A stretch of DNA of 64,000 nucleotides from Bryopsis sp. KO-2023 (Eukaryota; Chlorophyta; Ulvophyceae; Bryopsidales; Bryopsidaceae): the NCBI GenBank assembly GCA_030272585.1, contig BSYQ01000011.1, positions 3,968,001 through 4,032,000 of the forward strand, read 5' to 3'. Numbering within the stretch: position 1 is the first letter of the stretch; each line of letters opens with the position of its first letter. Positions 10,786 through 22,472 of this stretch are shown piece by piece. The translations under genes and the position numbers were made by a program. The notes beneath the pieces are model-generated. The model was not told the origin of the DNA, ran no database searches, and saw only the letters and a list, made by a program, of their open reading frames with translations.

Positions 10786-13700
10786 ATGAAAGTCTTTTGT
10801 TTGTTACTGCTAGCTACTGTTGCCCTTGCTGCCCGCAGCGACAACATTCGCAATGACCAGGGTAAGCTGAACGAAGAGGTTTCCGCGTGGGGCGACTCTG
10901 AGAGCTCAGTTTGGCACTGTTGTCAACTCCAGGAACGCTGGCCCACTTGATAATGAAAGTACAAATTCGCGCGTTGGGAAGACGTGCTGTGTTTCTTGTC
11001 ATTGCAACAGTCAAGGGAACGCGTCTTTTCCCGTTGAGCCCTTTCGAGAATGGGGGGGTTGAACTGCGCTTTTCGAGTATTAGTCGTCCGTGCTGCAGCA
11101 ACTTGTTTTCTTGAACGAGAATGTGTTTTTGGCGTTGTGGTTGCGAACGCCGCAAGGATAATACTTCATAGCTGGGACAGCGGTGCGGCACTGGTGGTTA
11201 AGTTTTTTTTCGTTTTGCTTTGCAGCGTTTTGTGAATGCAGCAAAAAATACAAGCCCGTGTGTGGCGAGGACGATCAAACTTACGGGAACGAGTGTACCG
11301 CTAGATGCTTCAACATCGTCGTAAAACACACAGGGAAATGCAAAGAGTGTCGGAAAGCGTTCGGAGGTGAGCATTCGTGGACGGCACCTCTCCTGGTCTA
11401 TGTCTGTTTGAAGATCGTTTATGAATAACGGTTATTTTTGGAAGCAGATTGCCAGTGTAACGACGTCCCCTACAAACCAGTGTGCGCTGGGGGGCTGACA
11501 TGGAAAAACCGCTGCGAGGCCGAGTGTGGTGGACGTATGTGTGCCACCGACGGCATTTGCCGAAACGCACAAGGACAGACGTGGGAGCCTACTACTGGCG
11601 GAACAAACAAAGGTGCGGAACGCAAGCGTTTCACGGATTCTGCCGAAAAAAACGTCCACTCTGTACTTTATACTGCTGGACTACAACCGTTACCTTGTCC
11701 CAAAAAATAAAGAGGAAGAATATTGTAGGAAATGTGTGAGAAAATAGAGTAAGAGTGGAGTATGTAAGGTCAATGTTCATCCTGGCTGTGAGCTGGCATA
11801 TATCATCTAGTATCTTTTGTCTGTTACACTTCCAATGGATACAGAGTTCAAATCCTGGTGGATGCAGGTCCACACATTGAAAGTCAACCCCCATTAGAGA
11901 ACCCCCATTTGAGATCTTCGTTAAGATTTTACGGAAGCAGAGTCTGAATTGTGGAACAAATGATGCAAACAAAGATGGATGACTTGGAAGGTTTTTTGGC
12001 AAACCACTGAAAATGGCTGATTTTTGGTATCTTTTGTTTCAAATGCAGATGTTCGTGCCTCATCCAAAGACACGAAATTTCCCAATCCCAGGAAACCCAA
12101 ACATAAGTATGACGAGGCACTCCACAAGACCCTCATTTTCTATGAGGCACAATTGAGCGGAGACCTCCCAAGGCACAGACTAGCATGGTGAGTGGTTTGA
12201 ATGAACCATGATTATTCCCCCCCCCCCCCCCCACACACATACTCTCTTATTTGGCAGAAGGGTTGGTGGAACAACCCCTTTTTCACTACGGAAGTAAATT
12301 CTCCTGTCGAATGTGGTGATTTCACAACGGGACATTTGAGATGAACCTGCATAGAAATGCATCCACGATTGGTAAAGAAGAAGAGAAAGTGCTTACTTAT
12401 CGCTGTTTTGGCCCGTTCCTGTACAGGAGAGGAGACTCTTGTTTCGACTGCAAAGGCCCGGCAGGGGAAGACCTCAGTGGAGGCTTCCTTGAGGCTGGTG
12501 GGAGTTTTTTGAAAATGTCCATGCCATCAGCTTTCATGGTAGGTTCTATCCGCTCCAATCACAGTTGGCGTTGAATCAATCAGATACATACCCAAACACA
12601 TGTTTAAAACGAGACTGACAGATATCTCCTCGCCTCCAAATCAGACATATTCTTCATGAAGCAGTCAGACATGTGAGAACCCTTCATACATCTGCAGCTG
12701 AGTGTTCCACTGAGAGGCCCATGATCGGGTAATTGAAGCACAGCCTGACTGAGTGGTTGAATTTGTTTGAATTCCCAGGTAACCCAGCTTGCCTGGTCAA
12801 TGATCACCTTCAAGAAGGGTTTCTCAAAGGCTGGAAACCTCAAGAACGCCAGGTTCTATCTCAAGTGGGGTGCGGACTTTATCATCAACTCCCACTCGTC
12901 GCCGTTCAAAATGGTGGCCATGATGGGTAACGAAACCCAGGATTTTAACTACTACGGACCTCCCGAGGAAAAAGAAATGTGGATCGAAGAAGGGTGGGGG
13001 AAGGCTTGCTATGCCTCCAAGGACGAGCCCGCCACCGAGGCTGTGGCTGAATCCGCGGCAGCCCTTGCTGCCACCGCCATCGTGTTCAGGAAAATCGATC
13101 CGGAATATTCGGAGTTGGCCCTTAGTCATGCTCGTGATCTGTACCGCATGTCTCAAAAATACCAGGGATCCTACGGTGACACCAAGGACCCTTGCATGAA
13201 AATAATGGCGAATTTGTACCAATCCAACGGCTACATCGATGAGCTAGCATGGGCGGCTGCCTGGATGTACAAGGCCACCAAGAAGCCGAGGTATCTGGTG
13301 GACGCCAGGCTTTACTACAAAAAGTGGAAGAAAAAGAGCTACCCTGGCTACATTTTCACCACGAATGACAAAGGACCGGGATTGCACCCTCTTATGTACT
13401 GGGTCGACAAGGACCGCCGAAAGGTGTACATGCAAGGAAATTACGCGTTCTTTTACCAATATTTGGAGCAAACGATTTTCCACACGCCCAAGGGGTTGGC
13501 TTACCCGTTCCACTGGGGAACCCTCCGTCACGCCACCAACGTGGCGTTCCTGTGTGCAATTCAAGCCAAGAATATGATGACCATCGCTAAGACGGACTTC
13601 AAGACGGACTTGCCTTACGCTGCGAGGTTGTGGAATTATGCCGAGCATCAGGTGAATTACGTTCTCGGGGACAGTGGCAGGAGCTGGATTTCCGGTTTCG

Positions 13701-14131
13701 GAAAAGACTACCCCAAACATGTGTGGCACAAGCCTTCCCACATTTCGTTCATCTCTTGGAAGCTGCGCGGGCAGTATTTCTGGATGGGGCGAGACGTTGG
13801 GCCATGGACGGTGGGTTTGAACTACAGCAAGAAATTCCCTGTCGAAGTGATGGCCTCTAAGGCTGAAATGGAGGGTAACTACTCTCCGAATGAATTCATT
13901 CCATATGGAGCGATGTTTGGAGCTCCATTGGCGGATGATGGATTAGTCATCAGGAGGAGGGATTACACGTATTCTGAACCCACCACTGAGGGCCAGGGTG
14001 GAATTTCTGGAGCATTGGCTGCCATGGTTGAATATTATGACAAGATGGAAAAACAAGACGATTGCGGTTTGGAATTCGGTTGGGACCATCCCAATGCGCA
14101 ATTTTCCAAAAAGACCATGAAGCAATGCTAG
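10786..14131 (+). CDS. Secreted protein with two Kazal domains fused to a GH9 cellulase-like domain
   Basis: Six exons join in consistent phase: 10786-10861, 11226-11366, 11448-11612, 12049-12187, 12427-12538 and 12779-14131 (about 661 aa). Exon 1 encodes a signal peptide (MKVFCLLLLATVALA). Exon 2 is a Kazal protease-inhibitor domain with CECSKKYKPVCG and TYGNEC. Exon 3 is a second, looser Kazal-like domain with CQCN, YKPVCAGG and CEAECGG, then a Thr/Gly linker. Exons 4-6 are glycoside hydrolase family 9: YDEALHKTLIFYEAQLSG, the RGD block, GYIDELAWAAAWMYKAT, HWGTLRHATNVAF, NYVLGD and YSEPTTEGQGG. The usual GGxYDAGD block reads GGFLEAGG, so the catalytic-base Asp is absent, while the acid Glu (SEPTT) is kept. 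If the donor after 11612 is not used, translation stops at 11710 and yields a 159-aa Kazal-only product. No other signal-peptide exon for GH9 is visible between 11.7 and 12.05 kb. The domain calls are secure; the fusion is inferred from phase. Confidence 0.72.
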
Positions 14132-15590
14132 AATTGCTCCACATTATTGGTTGCTTTTTTTTTTTGCTCCTTGTTTCAATATATATATTTTTTTTGTGTT
14201 ATAGATAGGCATATCCACGAAGAGTGAGTAAAAAAAAACAAAAAAATGGAAAAAAAAGATAAGGTGTGCTAAAAACTCGTGACTTTGCATCAAATATATT
14301 TCGATTTGAGTGGGGGTTAGGATAAAATTGGGGGGAACATTCTCGGTAATGTTGGGGTCAAGAAAATGTTTTTAGTGTTTTTTTTGGTTTTTTTTTCCGT
14401 CGGTGAAGAATTCTATTCATTCTTGTTATTAGGTTGGACGGTTGTGTTTGGGGCATTGGGGTTTGAAATTGGTTCGGGATTTGGGGGGTTGGTGGGGAAA
14501 TTTGAAAAGGGGGGGGGGGGGGGTTCGGGTGGAGAGGTGGAGTGAAGTAGATTATGGGTGGTGGCACTATTCGGTCCAACATAGCCCGGAATTGCATGTG
14601 TTTGTTTGGTGATTTATTTAATGGCTAACCTCAACGGAGGGGGAATTGTGGGGGATACCATTGTGAATGGATGACTCTTGCGTTGTGAAAATGCATTGTT
14701 AAAATATTCAATGTCATGTTATATTCGGGATTGAGCCTGGGAACTTGTGTTTGTTTTTTTTTTGGGGGGGGGGGCTGTTTCAAGCCAATAGTTTCAAGCA
14801 GCCTTGTGCTGTCGAGTGAATGCCTCCGAAATGCTTGTTCGCTTTTTTCCAGCAGAAATGCATCTACATCTGTTTGATTTGCTGTTGAATCAGAAAAAAC
14901 TTGTTTGACTCAGTTTTTCCAAAAGTTTATCCAACAGAAGCTTTGTCAGACATACAAGTCGAGAAGTTCACCCCCAGGCTTTTTCTTCGAGTGCAGTCTG
15001 TCACTGAGTAAAAACAGTCTTTTCGACTGAAGGAGAAAAAAAAATCACCAGCACCAAACCTTAGGGAAGCCCCTGTTGCCTAAAATTCAGTTTTTTTTGC
15101 AAAGTTAACCCTCTCCACACCACACGAATTCCAATCAATCAATCAATCAATGATTTGAAACTCAACCTGCAAACCATGTTCCAGAAAAACTTGACATCCA
15201 GCTGTGGGAAAATTTCTCCTTTTTCCCTGTGATTGACTGAGACGCCCTTCGTCAGCGTACGGCATGTCCAACGGACGTGCGTGAGTCAAACAGGTTTATC
15301 AGCGACTCGCGACGAAATGGAACAGTGTATTCTCCAGGAATTTGCAAAAAGACTCTGATACCGGCGTGGCGTTTTGTTACTCCGATCAATACGCAACGCT
15401 GCAGCTTTTCGTCGGTCCTTTTATTTTTTCGTGCACGGAGAAAGCAAGCGAGCTAACGGAACGCATTGCGTAGGCCTACACTATTCGCGAACGGCCTTTC
15501 GGTGGCCATTCACCCTGTCGACCTTGGAAACGCGTCAGGGTGGAGACTCCCGGCTCACCCAGCGACGGAGTTGTTGGCGCTTCGTCGTCA
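14132..15590. other. Intergenic region, GH9 3' end to BTB gene
   Basis: No coding exon recognised. It holds poly-T and poly-G runs (for example 14511-14522 and 14764-14774) and a short AATC tandem run near 15133-15152. The last few hundred bases are more balanced in composition and probably include the promoter and 5'UTR of the BTB-SPRY gene. Confidence 0.5.
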
Positions 15591-16997
15591 ATGACCGAAT
15601 TCCAGGATTCGGATACCAAGGATGAGCAGCACAAGCTGCTGTTAGACGTGGCGGGGCTGCGCGACAGGAGCGAATTCCACGACGTCACGTTCGTGTGCCG
15701 AGATGGGGTGCAAGTTGCCGCGAATCGGGTTTTCCTGGCGGTTCGCTGCGAATTTTTCGACAGGCTGCTGTTTGGGACGCTGCGTGAATCACGGCAGGAG
15801 GAGATACTGTTGCCGAGCGTTTCGTCGGCCTCGCTGACTTTGGTCTTCGAGTTTCTGCACACATGTGACGTCCAAACGCTGAACCCCGACACGATGGCCG
15901 TCGAAGCGTACGACCTGGCGAGACAATACGATTTACCAGGGCTACAGAAATTGATCGTCGGGTTTCTGGTTCGACACGCCAGGGAAACCGCCACGAATGT
16001 CGGCGAGATAATCTCCTCGGCGCTGAGTTTACGTGCGATGGACGTCGCGGAGCAAATCCTCCCCGTCGCGTCTGAGGCCCTCGAAGTCGGATGTGTTGAT
16101 TTGTTCGACGGTTTTTCCGTGGAAGCGTTAGTTTTCAGCCTGAAGCACGAGAGTCTCAGGGCGGGACGCCCCTTGGAGATGGACGTGTTCAATGCCGTCC
16201 TTTGCTGGGCGGTGTCCATGTACACAGACCACACGGTCGATAAATCCGTCGGGAACGACTTTTGGTGTGGGCTGACGCCTGGAGCTGTGGAAGATTTGAA
16301 AGCCGTCGTGTGCGACCCGGAGCGTCGAGAGGCTCAGGATTGGCGCAGGGTTTTGGAAGGCGTCAGACTGGAGTGCGTCCCCACCAAGGAGCTCGAAGAG
16401 AAGGTGGAGGAGCTGGGGCTGGTCCCGATGGAGCTGCTACTGAAAGCGTACAGGACGCAAGCCACGAGATTCGCGAGGGTGGCATTGAAAGCGAGTCTGT
16501 GGGACGCCACCGCCAAAGGCTCCGAGGTCAGAATCGAGCAGGAGCGGTGTCGTTTCGAGTCGAAAACCCACCAAGGGGCGAGAACTCAGGCATCCTTCAC
16601 CACGGGGGTGCACACGTGGAAGATAGAAGTGGAGGAGTATTGCGATTTGGTGTGGGTGGGTGTGGTCGACGACTCGGTCTGCATGGAGCATTGGCTGGGA
16701 AAACAGCAGGGGGGTTGGATGTATGGGAGCAACGGTACCCTGTGTCATAACACCACTCAGGACAACGGGCCTTACACGAACAAATATGGGGTTGCTTTCA
16801 GGGAGGGGGTGATCGAAGTGAAGCTGGACATGCACAAGAGGGAAATGGGGTTTGTGGTGAACGGCATCAATTATGGGGTTGCTTTTCGGAATCTAGGTCA
16901 GAGAGTTTTCCCTGCGGTGTCCTGTAGGAGTCCTGGACTGGTGAGGGTGGTGTTCGGAGATAAAGTGTGGTCTCTGCTAGGCCCCCCCACCATGTGA
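15591..16997 (+). CDS. BTB/POZ - BACK - SPRY domain protein
   Basis: An intronless gene of 468 aa. Residues about 22-125 form a BTB/POZ domain (HDVTFVCRDGVQVAANRVFLA, then the FFDRLLFGTL helix and the LPSVSSASLTLVFEFLHT segment). A BACK-like helical region follows (about 130-270, with AYDLARQYDLPGLQKLI leading into it). The C-terminal third, about 305-460, resembles a SPRY/B30.2 fold: FTTGVHTWKIEVEE, VWVGVVDDS, GWMYGSNGTLCHN, IEVKLDMHKREMGFVVNG and VFPAVSCR. In other eukaryotes BTB-BACK proteins serve as substrate adaptors for CUL3 ubiquitin ligases, with the C-terminal domain choosing the target; this role is inferred here. The first in-frame ATG (15591) was chosen; the frame is open further upstream but without ATG. 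It ends at TGA 16995-16997. It lacks introns while most neighbours are split. Confidence 0.85.
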   Translation: MTEFQDSDTKDEQHKLLLDVAGLRDRSEFHDVTFVCRDGVQVAANRVFLAVRCEFFDRLLFGTLRESRQEEILLPSVSSASLTLVFEFLHTCDVQTLNPDTMAVEAYDLARQYDLPGLQKLIVGFLVRHARETATNVGEIISSALSLRAMDVAEQILPVASEALEVGCVDLFDGFSVEALVFSLKHESLRAGRPLEMDVFNAVLCWAVSMYTDHTVDKSVGNDFWCGLTPGAVEDLKAVVCDPERREAQDWRRVLEGVRLECVPTKELEEKVEELGLVPMELLLKAYRTQATRFARVALKASLWDATAKGSEVRIEQERCRFESKTHQGARTQASFTTGVHTWKIEVEEYCDLVWVGVVDDSVCMEHWLGKQQGGWMYGSNGTLCHNTTQDNGPYTNKYGVAFREGVIEVKLDMHKREMGFVVNGINYGVAFRNLGQRVFPAVSCRSPGLVRVVFGDKVWSLLGPPTM

Positions 16998-18363
16998 TTA
17001 ATTTTGGGGATTTGGTGAGGAAAAAAAAAACTGGGAAAAAAAAAGAGTGAGGGAAGGCCACAGGAGGCCCACCACACTGATGTACTATTGTTGTGAAAAC
17101 AGAAAAAGTGTGAGAAGGGGGGGTGGAGGAGGAGGAGTGGGGATTTAGGGGGGGGGGGGGGTGAAAGGAAAGAGAGTGGGGGTTGTTTTGACAGGGAAAA
17201 AAAAAAAAGAAATAGAGAAAAGGTTCAAAATTGAAAAAGAATTCGATTTGCTGCTTTAAATAATTTTTTAAATTTTTATTCAGGAGCGAAAACTGAAAAT
17301 CAACAGTTCCGATTTAAAATCAATTTGCTTTTTTTTTGGTTGCATTTTTCTTTTTTCTTTTTCTTTTTAATTCCTCACTTTGTTTATGGGAGAGGGTGGG
17401 ATGACTTGGATTGGCTATTTTTGGGAAAAAAAAAACATCGTGATGCTGATTATGTGTGGGCCAATTTTTTTTTATCCTTTTTCTGAAAAGAGGGTGTGGA
17501 AAGGCAGTTCTGCACACCTTGACCTGTCGTTCAGAAGCTTCTCTCCTGATTGGACTGACATTTAGAACCTTTCTTCGGCCTTGCTAATTGGCTCATTCGC
17601 TCCGCGGACCTGAATTGGATGATTGCTTTTTCCAAGAGAGGAGAAACCTCGGGAAGATTGTACTCCCATAAAAAATATAAAAGAATGGATCTGATTTTTG
17701 TTTTTGTTTTTCTGGGAGGGAAAATCAAGCGGGCTGGTGGAAAGGTTTCGGAAAATCACAGGAGAAGCAAGGTTTTGAAGGATATCAACAAAGCCCCACG
17801 GCAATGCGCCCCCTGGCAGAAAATGAGGAAAAAAAAACGGATCTGTGTTGCTCTATTGTTGGGTTTTCTTCTTGTTTCGAGGGGTGTGCATGACGCTTTT
17901 CAACAGGGGGCCTCCGCCTTCCAGGCTAGGTGCTGTTTTCGTTTTTTGTTTTTTGTTTTTTGGGGGGAAAGGGAGGGGGAAGGGACCAGGACATACATTT
18001 GTTTTCAACATCAGAGGGGTGTATTCCTTTGAATCGATTTTTGAACGGCTCATTTGGATTGGGATGGAGGAAAGGAGGCTCTGTGTAGCAATAGTAGCGG
18101 GCAACCAGTAAGCCCTTCTAGTGATGTAAAATTGTGGTTCTTCTGATTTCTGACACACACCCCCCCCCCAAAAAAAAAAGAAACAAAAAAAAAAGAGAAA
18201 AAATTCCCGAGGAGAAGTTGAGTAAAAAGAAAGAAAGAGAACGCTCAAAGCAATCATCACACGAGTGACTAATGGAACTCACATGGGGCAGTCAAATCAA
18301 TGTTGGTGTTTGGCTGAGGATGTTTAGTTAGCCCTTTCGGGTTGCTTGGCGCGATCAACCCCG
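16998..18363. other. Intergenic region, BTB gene to prolyl hydroxylase
   Basis: No convincing exon. Low-complexity G- and T-runs dominate (for example poly-G at about 17151-17161 and poly-C/poly-A near 18164-18180). Frames on both strands at 17.6-18.2 kb look like translations of homopolymers. Confidence 0.5.
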
Positions 18364-21300
18364 ATGCAACTTTTCGGTTCGTTTTTGCTGGGCGTGCTTT
18401 TTTTTCAGGTGGCCGCCGTAGACAAACAAGGTTCGGTCCACCTCACACACATACACAGAGAAAAACACACACGAACATTTGACGTCTTTTCGCCAGAATT
18501 GCCGACCTGAGAGGTTTCTCAGACGCGTTTGTTTTCCTTTTGGATCCCTTGTAGATACCGAGGAGGCTTTGATCGGTTGGCAAGGGGAAACGCACGATCC
18601 CCGAGTGGCTTTCCGTTCGCAAGAGATCTCGGTAGGACCCAGCGCTCTTGTGTTTTTGCTCCGCGCCACCACACGAGACGTTGAGTTGGAAAACATGTGC
18701 ATAAAGATTCCAATATTTAACCCGAACTCACTGGGAAAACGGAAAGCAGAGCGTTCTTCCAGAGGCTTACGCTTTGGGGACGTCCACCACAACACCGAAA
18801 GAAAAATGGTTTTCTTGGATGGGTTGCGCAGGCAAAACTCCCTCCTGTTGGATTGAATTGTGAAAAATCGGGCGCTGGCTGCGGGAAGGCCTCTGCTGTG
18901 AATCCAGAATGGTGGGTTGAGATTTGCTTTGCTTTGATTTTATTTTATTTTTATTTTTTTTTTGGCTTTCAAATTGACTGAGTGAGTTCCAACTGAGTCT
19001 AATTTCACAAAGATTGGAACTGAAAGAATAAATAAAATCGAGTGTCATTCAGACAAAGATACAGGGATCGTAGTTAAATGTAAATGAAATGAAATAATAA
19101 ATAAATAAATTTAATAAATGAATAATTCAGATAAGATGGTTCTTGGATCGCTGAAACTTGGCTTTGCTCATCAGAGTACTAAGTTCCATGACGTATGAAC
19201 GTATCCTCCGCAGAGTTTCTTTTTATGTTAGCATCTTGTTTTTTTTTGTTTTTTTTTTAATCTGTGGTCAAAGTTTGGATGGATTTTTCAGGGGAAGACC
19301 TTTATCCTGGAAGCCAAAAGTGTTTCATTATCCGAACTTTTTGTCAAGCTCTGAATGCGATCACATCATTCGAAGCGCAATCCCTACGGTAGGGTCTCAG
19401 TTTAGCCACCCCCCCCCAAAAAAACAAAAAAATAAAAATTACACCCCAATAGCACTCTCCCAAACAGGAAAAAGAAAAGAACAGAAAATAAATAAGAAGA
19501 TATGCGAGTTAAACAAGATGCAAACAGTCGACTAAGTTTTCCGGGGATGATATCACTCATACTGGACAGGCTACATGGGGTTCTCAGCTTGAAACAAAAA
19601 ATATATTACATATGTGTGTCACAGTGTCCGGGTAGTCCTCTCCAGACTTGCCCTTTCCGGTCCGATTTGTTTACAAGGTTATTGACTGGGAGACTGTGGT
19701 TCAATTGCAGCTGCAAAAATCTGTGGTCTATGACAGCGATGGAAAGCTTGTTTTGGATGATATTCGCACCAGCTATGGTGCTTTCTTGAGGTGCTTTTCT
19801 AATCTCCACCGCCACTCCTTCAAATCAACTAGAGATGGACAAAACTTTGAAGGGGAAAAAAGAAACACCACAGTCTTTCACAGCGTTGAAAGACACTACC
19901 AACTGTGAAAAGAAACTTAAGCGATTCAAAAGATCTGGGGTAGTGCACCCCTTCAAATAATTTTTAAAAAAGTTAATTAATTGATCATTGAAAATGCCAA
20001 TCCTTATTTCGGATGTGTTCAAAACTCCCATATACCTTACATGGTGTGTAAAACGTTTTTTTTTGTGGTATGTAATGGATGGATTTTTTTTTTTGAAAGG
20101 CGTCTGCAAGATCCTATAATTCGAAACGTAACTTCCAGAGTGGCGCTCGTTACGCACACCCCTGTCAGTCATCAAGAGGATCTCCAGGTGTTGAGATATC
20201 AACAGCACCAATATTATCGAGCCCACAGCGATACGTCCAGCAAAATTGAATCCCCCAGGAGAAGCACCATGCTTCTGTATCTGTCAGGTGCATTTATATG
20301 ATTTGAAATTATTTGTTATATTAAGCATTTTTTTGGAATTTCATTTTTTGACTTCATCTATTGTGATGATTTTTTAACTTAGTCATTTTTGCAATTTTTG
20401 GATTGTATTGATATTTTATGTTGACTTTTTTTTGGATTTATTAATCGTTTTTTTTTTTATTTAGTTATTTGCATTGAGGCTGGAAGCCACGATCGATGCC
20501 GTTTCAAATTTTTTTTTTTTTTTTGGCAATGTTTTTGGAAATAAACCATTTCCTTTTCGACACGTGTCACTTTTTGACTTTTTTTTGTTTTTTTTATTGC
20601 TTGCTTGATAGATGTGGAGGAGGGTGGTGAAACGGCCTTTCCGAAAACCCTTGTGGATAATACCGAATGGGAAGAAGAGCATGGCCGTCTTTCAGATTGT
20701 GCAAAGGATCATATCGCAATTAAACCCAAAAAGGTGAATCCTTGAAAAATATCTTTGCAAAATATATATATATACAAATACATGAGGGAAATTTGTCGAC
20801 ATATGATTCCACACTTAAACCCACCTTCGAACCCCCGTCCCCCCCCTTCAAAAAACAAAACAAAACAAAAAATTGGAACGGGAAATGTTTGTTTTTCAGG
20901 GGGAGTAGGGGGAGGGACAGAAAGCGATGAAAGACTGACATCGGAAATGCTGAGAGGTAGACCGAAATTTCCTCCCTGTAATCATTCCGTTGTGTGTGTG
21001 TGTTTTTTTTGCGTTTAATTTTCCAGGGAGATGCCATGCTGTTTTACTCATTGGATGATGAAGGCGAATTTGACGAAATGTCGAGACACATGGGTTGCCC
21101 CGTTGAGAAAGGAATCAAATGGACAGCCACAGTGTGGTCCCACACCATCCCATGGAGATGTGAGAATCTATTTATATCTTTTATCAAAAATACCCTATCT
21201 TTCGCAATTTTTATTTGCAAGATATATATTGATCTTTTCTTTATATCACAGATGACATGCATTTTTAGTCATAGAATTTGTTTGTATTCTAGAACTGGTA

Positions 21301-22360
21301 TTTGTGTTGGGGCTGTATCATTTTTGTACCAAGTTTTAACGAAATCAACGGATTTCGCTTTTTTTTTTAATATCCTTGTGTTTTTTTGTATTTGATAAAC
21401 AATTTACAAATAAATTAGATGTATTTTCTTTTTAAAAAATCCACAGATTTTGAAAATAGTGAAAATTGGATCATGCCCCATAAGGAAGCATTAGTCTGCA
21501 CTTTTTTCTTGGCGGGAGTTTATTTATTTTTTATTTTTTTTGAAGGGGGGGGGGAAGTAATTCAGTCGTCAACAGTTTGAAATAAAGTGCTGCCAAAAAA
21601 AAATAGTGGATTTTTTTTCTTATTTAACCAAAGTTCGAGATGACAGCTTTGTTATATTTTTGCAGTGCACTATTTTCACATTCCAACGGAGGACGAAATG
21701 GAGGAGGACCCTGGAGTGTGTGAAGATTTGCATGAGAAATGTCAAATATGGGCAAATACAAACGAATGCGAAAGTAACGCAGAATACATGGTCAGTCTCG
21801 TTCATATTTTCTTCCCCTTCCCCCTGTGCATTTCTTGAAAATCTGATTTGGAAAAAAAAATGAGTCGTTTTCTGTATTGTTTTCGAAAGTTTTTATCTGC
21901 ACTTTTAAAAACCCTTCATCAAATCGACCAAATTGCACTTTTGAATAATACAAAATATTCAGTACTGTTTATTCATATGTCTATTTAATATATATATATA
22001 TATATATTTTTTTTTTTTTGGGGGGGGGGGTTGTCCCACCCTTAACGTTTCTTGCACAATACCTGTTCATCTTTCGGATGATTTTCAGTTTCATTTTTCC
22101 TTTTTTTTTGTTTTTTCAAATTGTTTTTTCGGATGATTTTCAGTTTCATTTTTTTGTCCCTTTCTTTTTTGATTCAGGTTGGAGATGGAGGAGATAACAA
22201 GGGTCATTGCAGAAAGAGTTGCAAGGCTTGCGAAGTGTGTTCCCCGGAGGATAGGGAGTGCTATAAAAAGAATAGAGCTCAAGCAGGATACCTCACCCTC
22301 GACGAAATTTTCGAAATGGACACCTGGAGGAAGTACCAAGAGGAAATAAAAAGACCGTGA
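18364..22360 (+). CDS. Prolyl 4-hydroxylase alpha-type with C-terminal ShKT domain
   Basis: This is an Fe(II)/2-oxoglutarate dioxygenase that hydroxylates prolines in proteins passing through the ER/Golgi. Core exons are 19292-19388, 19711-19790, 20100-20287, 20612-20733, 21027-21159, 21666-21790 and 22178-22360, all phase-consistent. Recognisable blocks: [36 protein letters not shown] with the iron-ligand pair HxD as [29 protein letters not shown]; and [19 protein letters not shown], with the distal iron His and the 2-oxoglutarate Lys. The tail is a six-Cys ShKT domain ([12 protein letters not shown] ... CRKSCKAC), an arrangement known from plant and algal enzymes. The 5' end is provisional: exon 18364-18430 encodes a signal peptide ([14 protein letters not shown]) and joins exon 18555-18631 in phase, but the next junction needs phase 2, so a donor further on (near 18695) or an extra small exon is required. 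Confidence 0.82.
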
Positions 22361-22363
22361 TTC

Positions 22364-22472
22364 TGTTTCTCCCGCCACATGCACGCATGGATATCTTTTA
22401 GGTTTTTGTTTGATCAAATCAGGGGTGGACTCTTTCTTTTCGGGTGCATTCGTTGTGAATGTGTTGCAAGAA
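22364..22472. repeat. Prolyl hydroxylase 3'UTR segment duplicated in inverted orientation at 33.2 kb
   Basis: The ~109 bp just after the stop codon of the hydroxylase gene match the reverse complement of about 33178-33290, with only scattered differences, for example across the shared block TTTGATCAAATCAGGGGTGG. The match does not extend into the coding exon. Confidence 0.8.

Noticed and set aside
11770-11865. tRNA-like or SINE-like sequence with box A/box B resemblance (TGGCTGTGAGCTGG ... GAGTTCAAATCC)
   Set aside because: The T-arm stem does not pair properly and no acceptor stem or anticodon arm could be drawn; it also lies in the proposed Kazal-GH9 intron.
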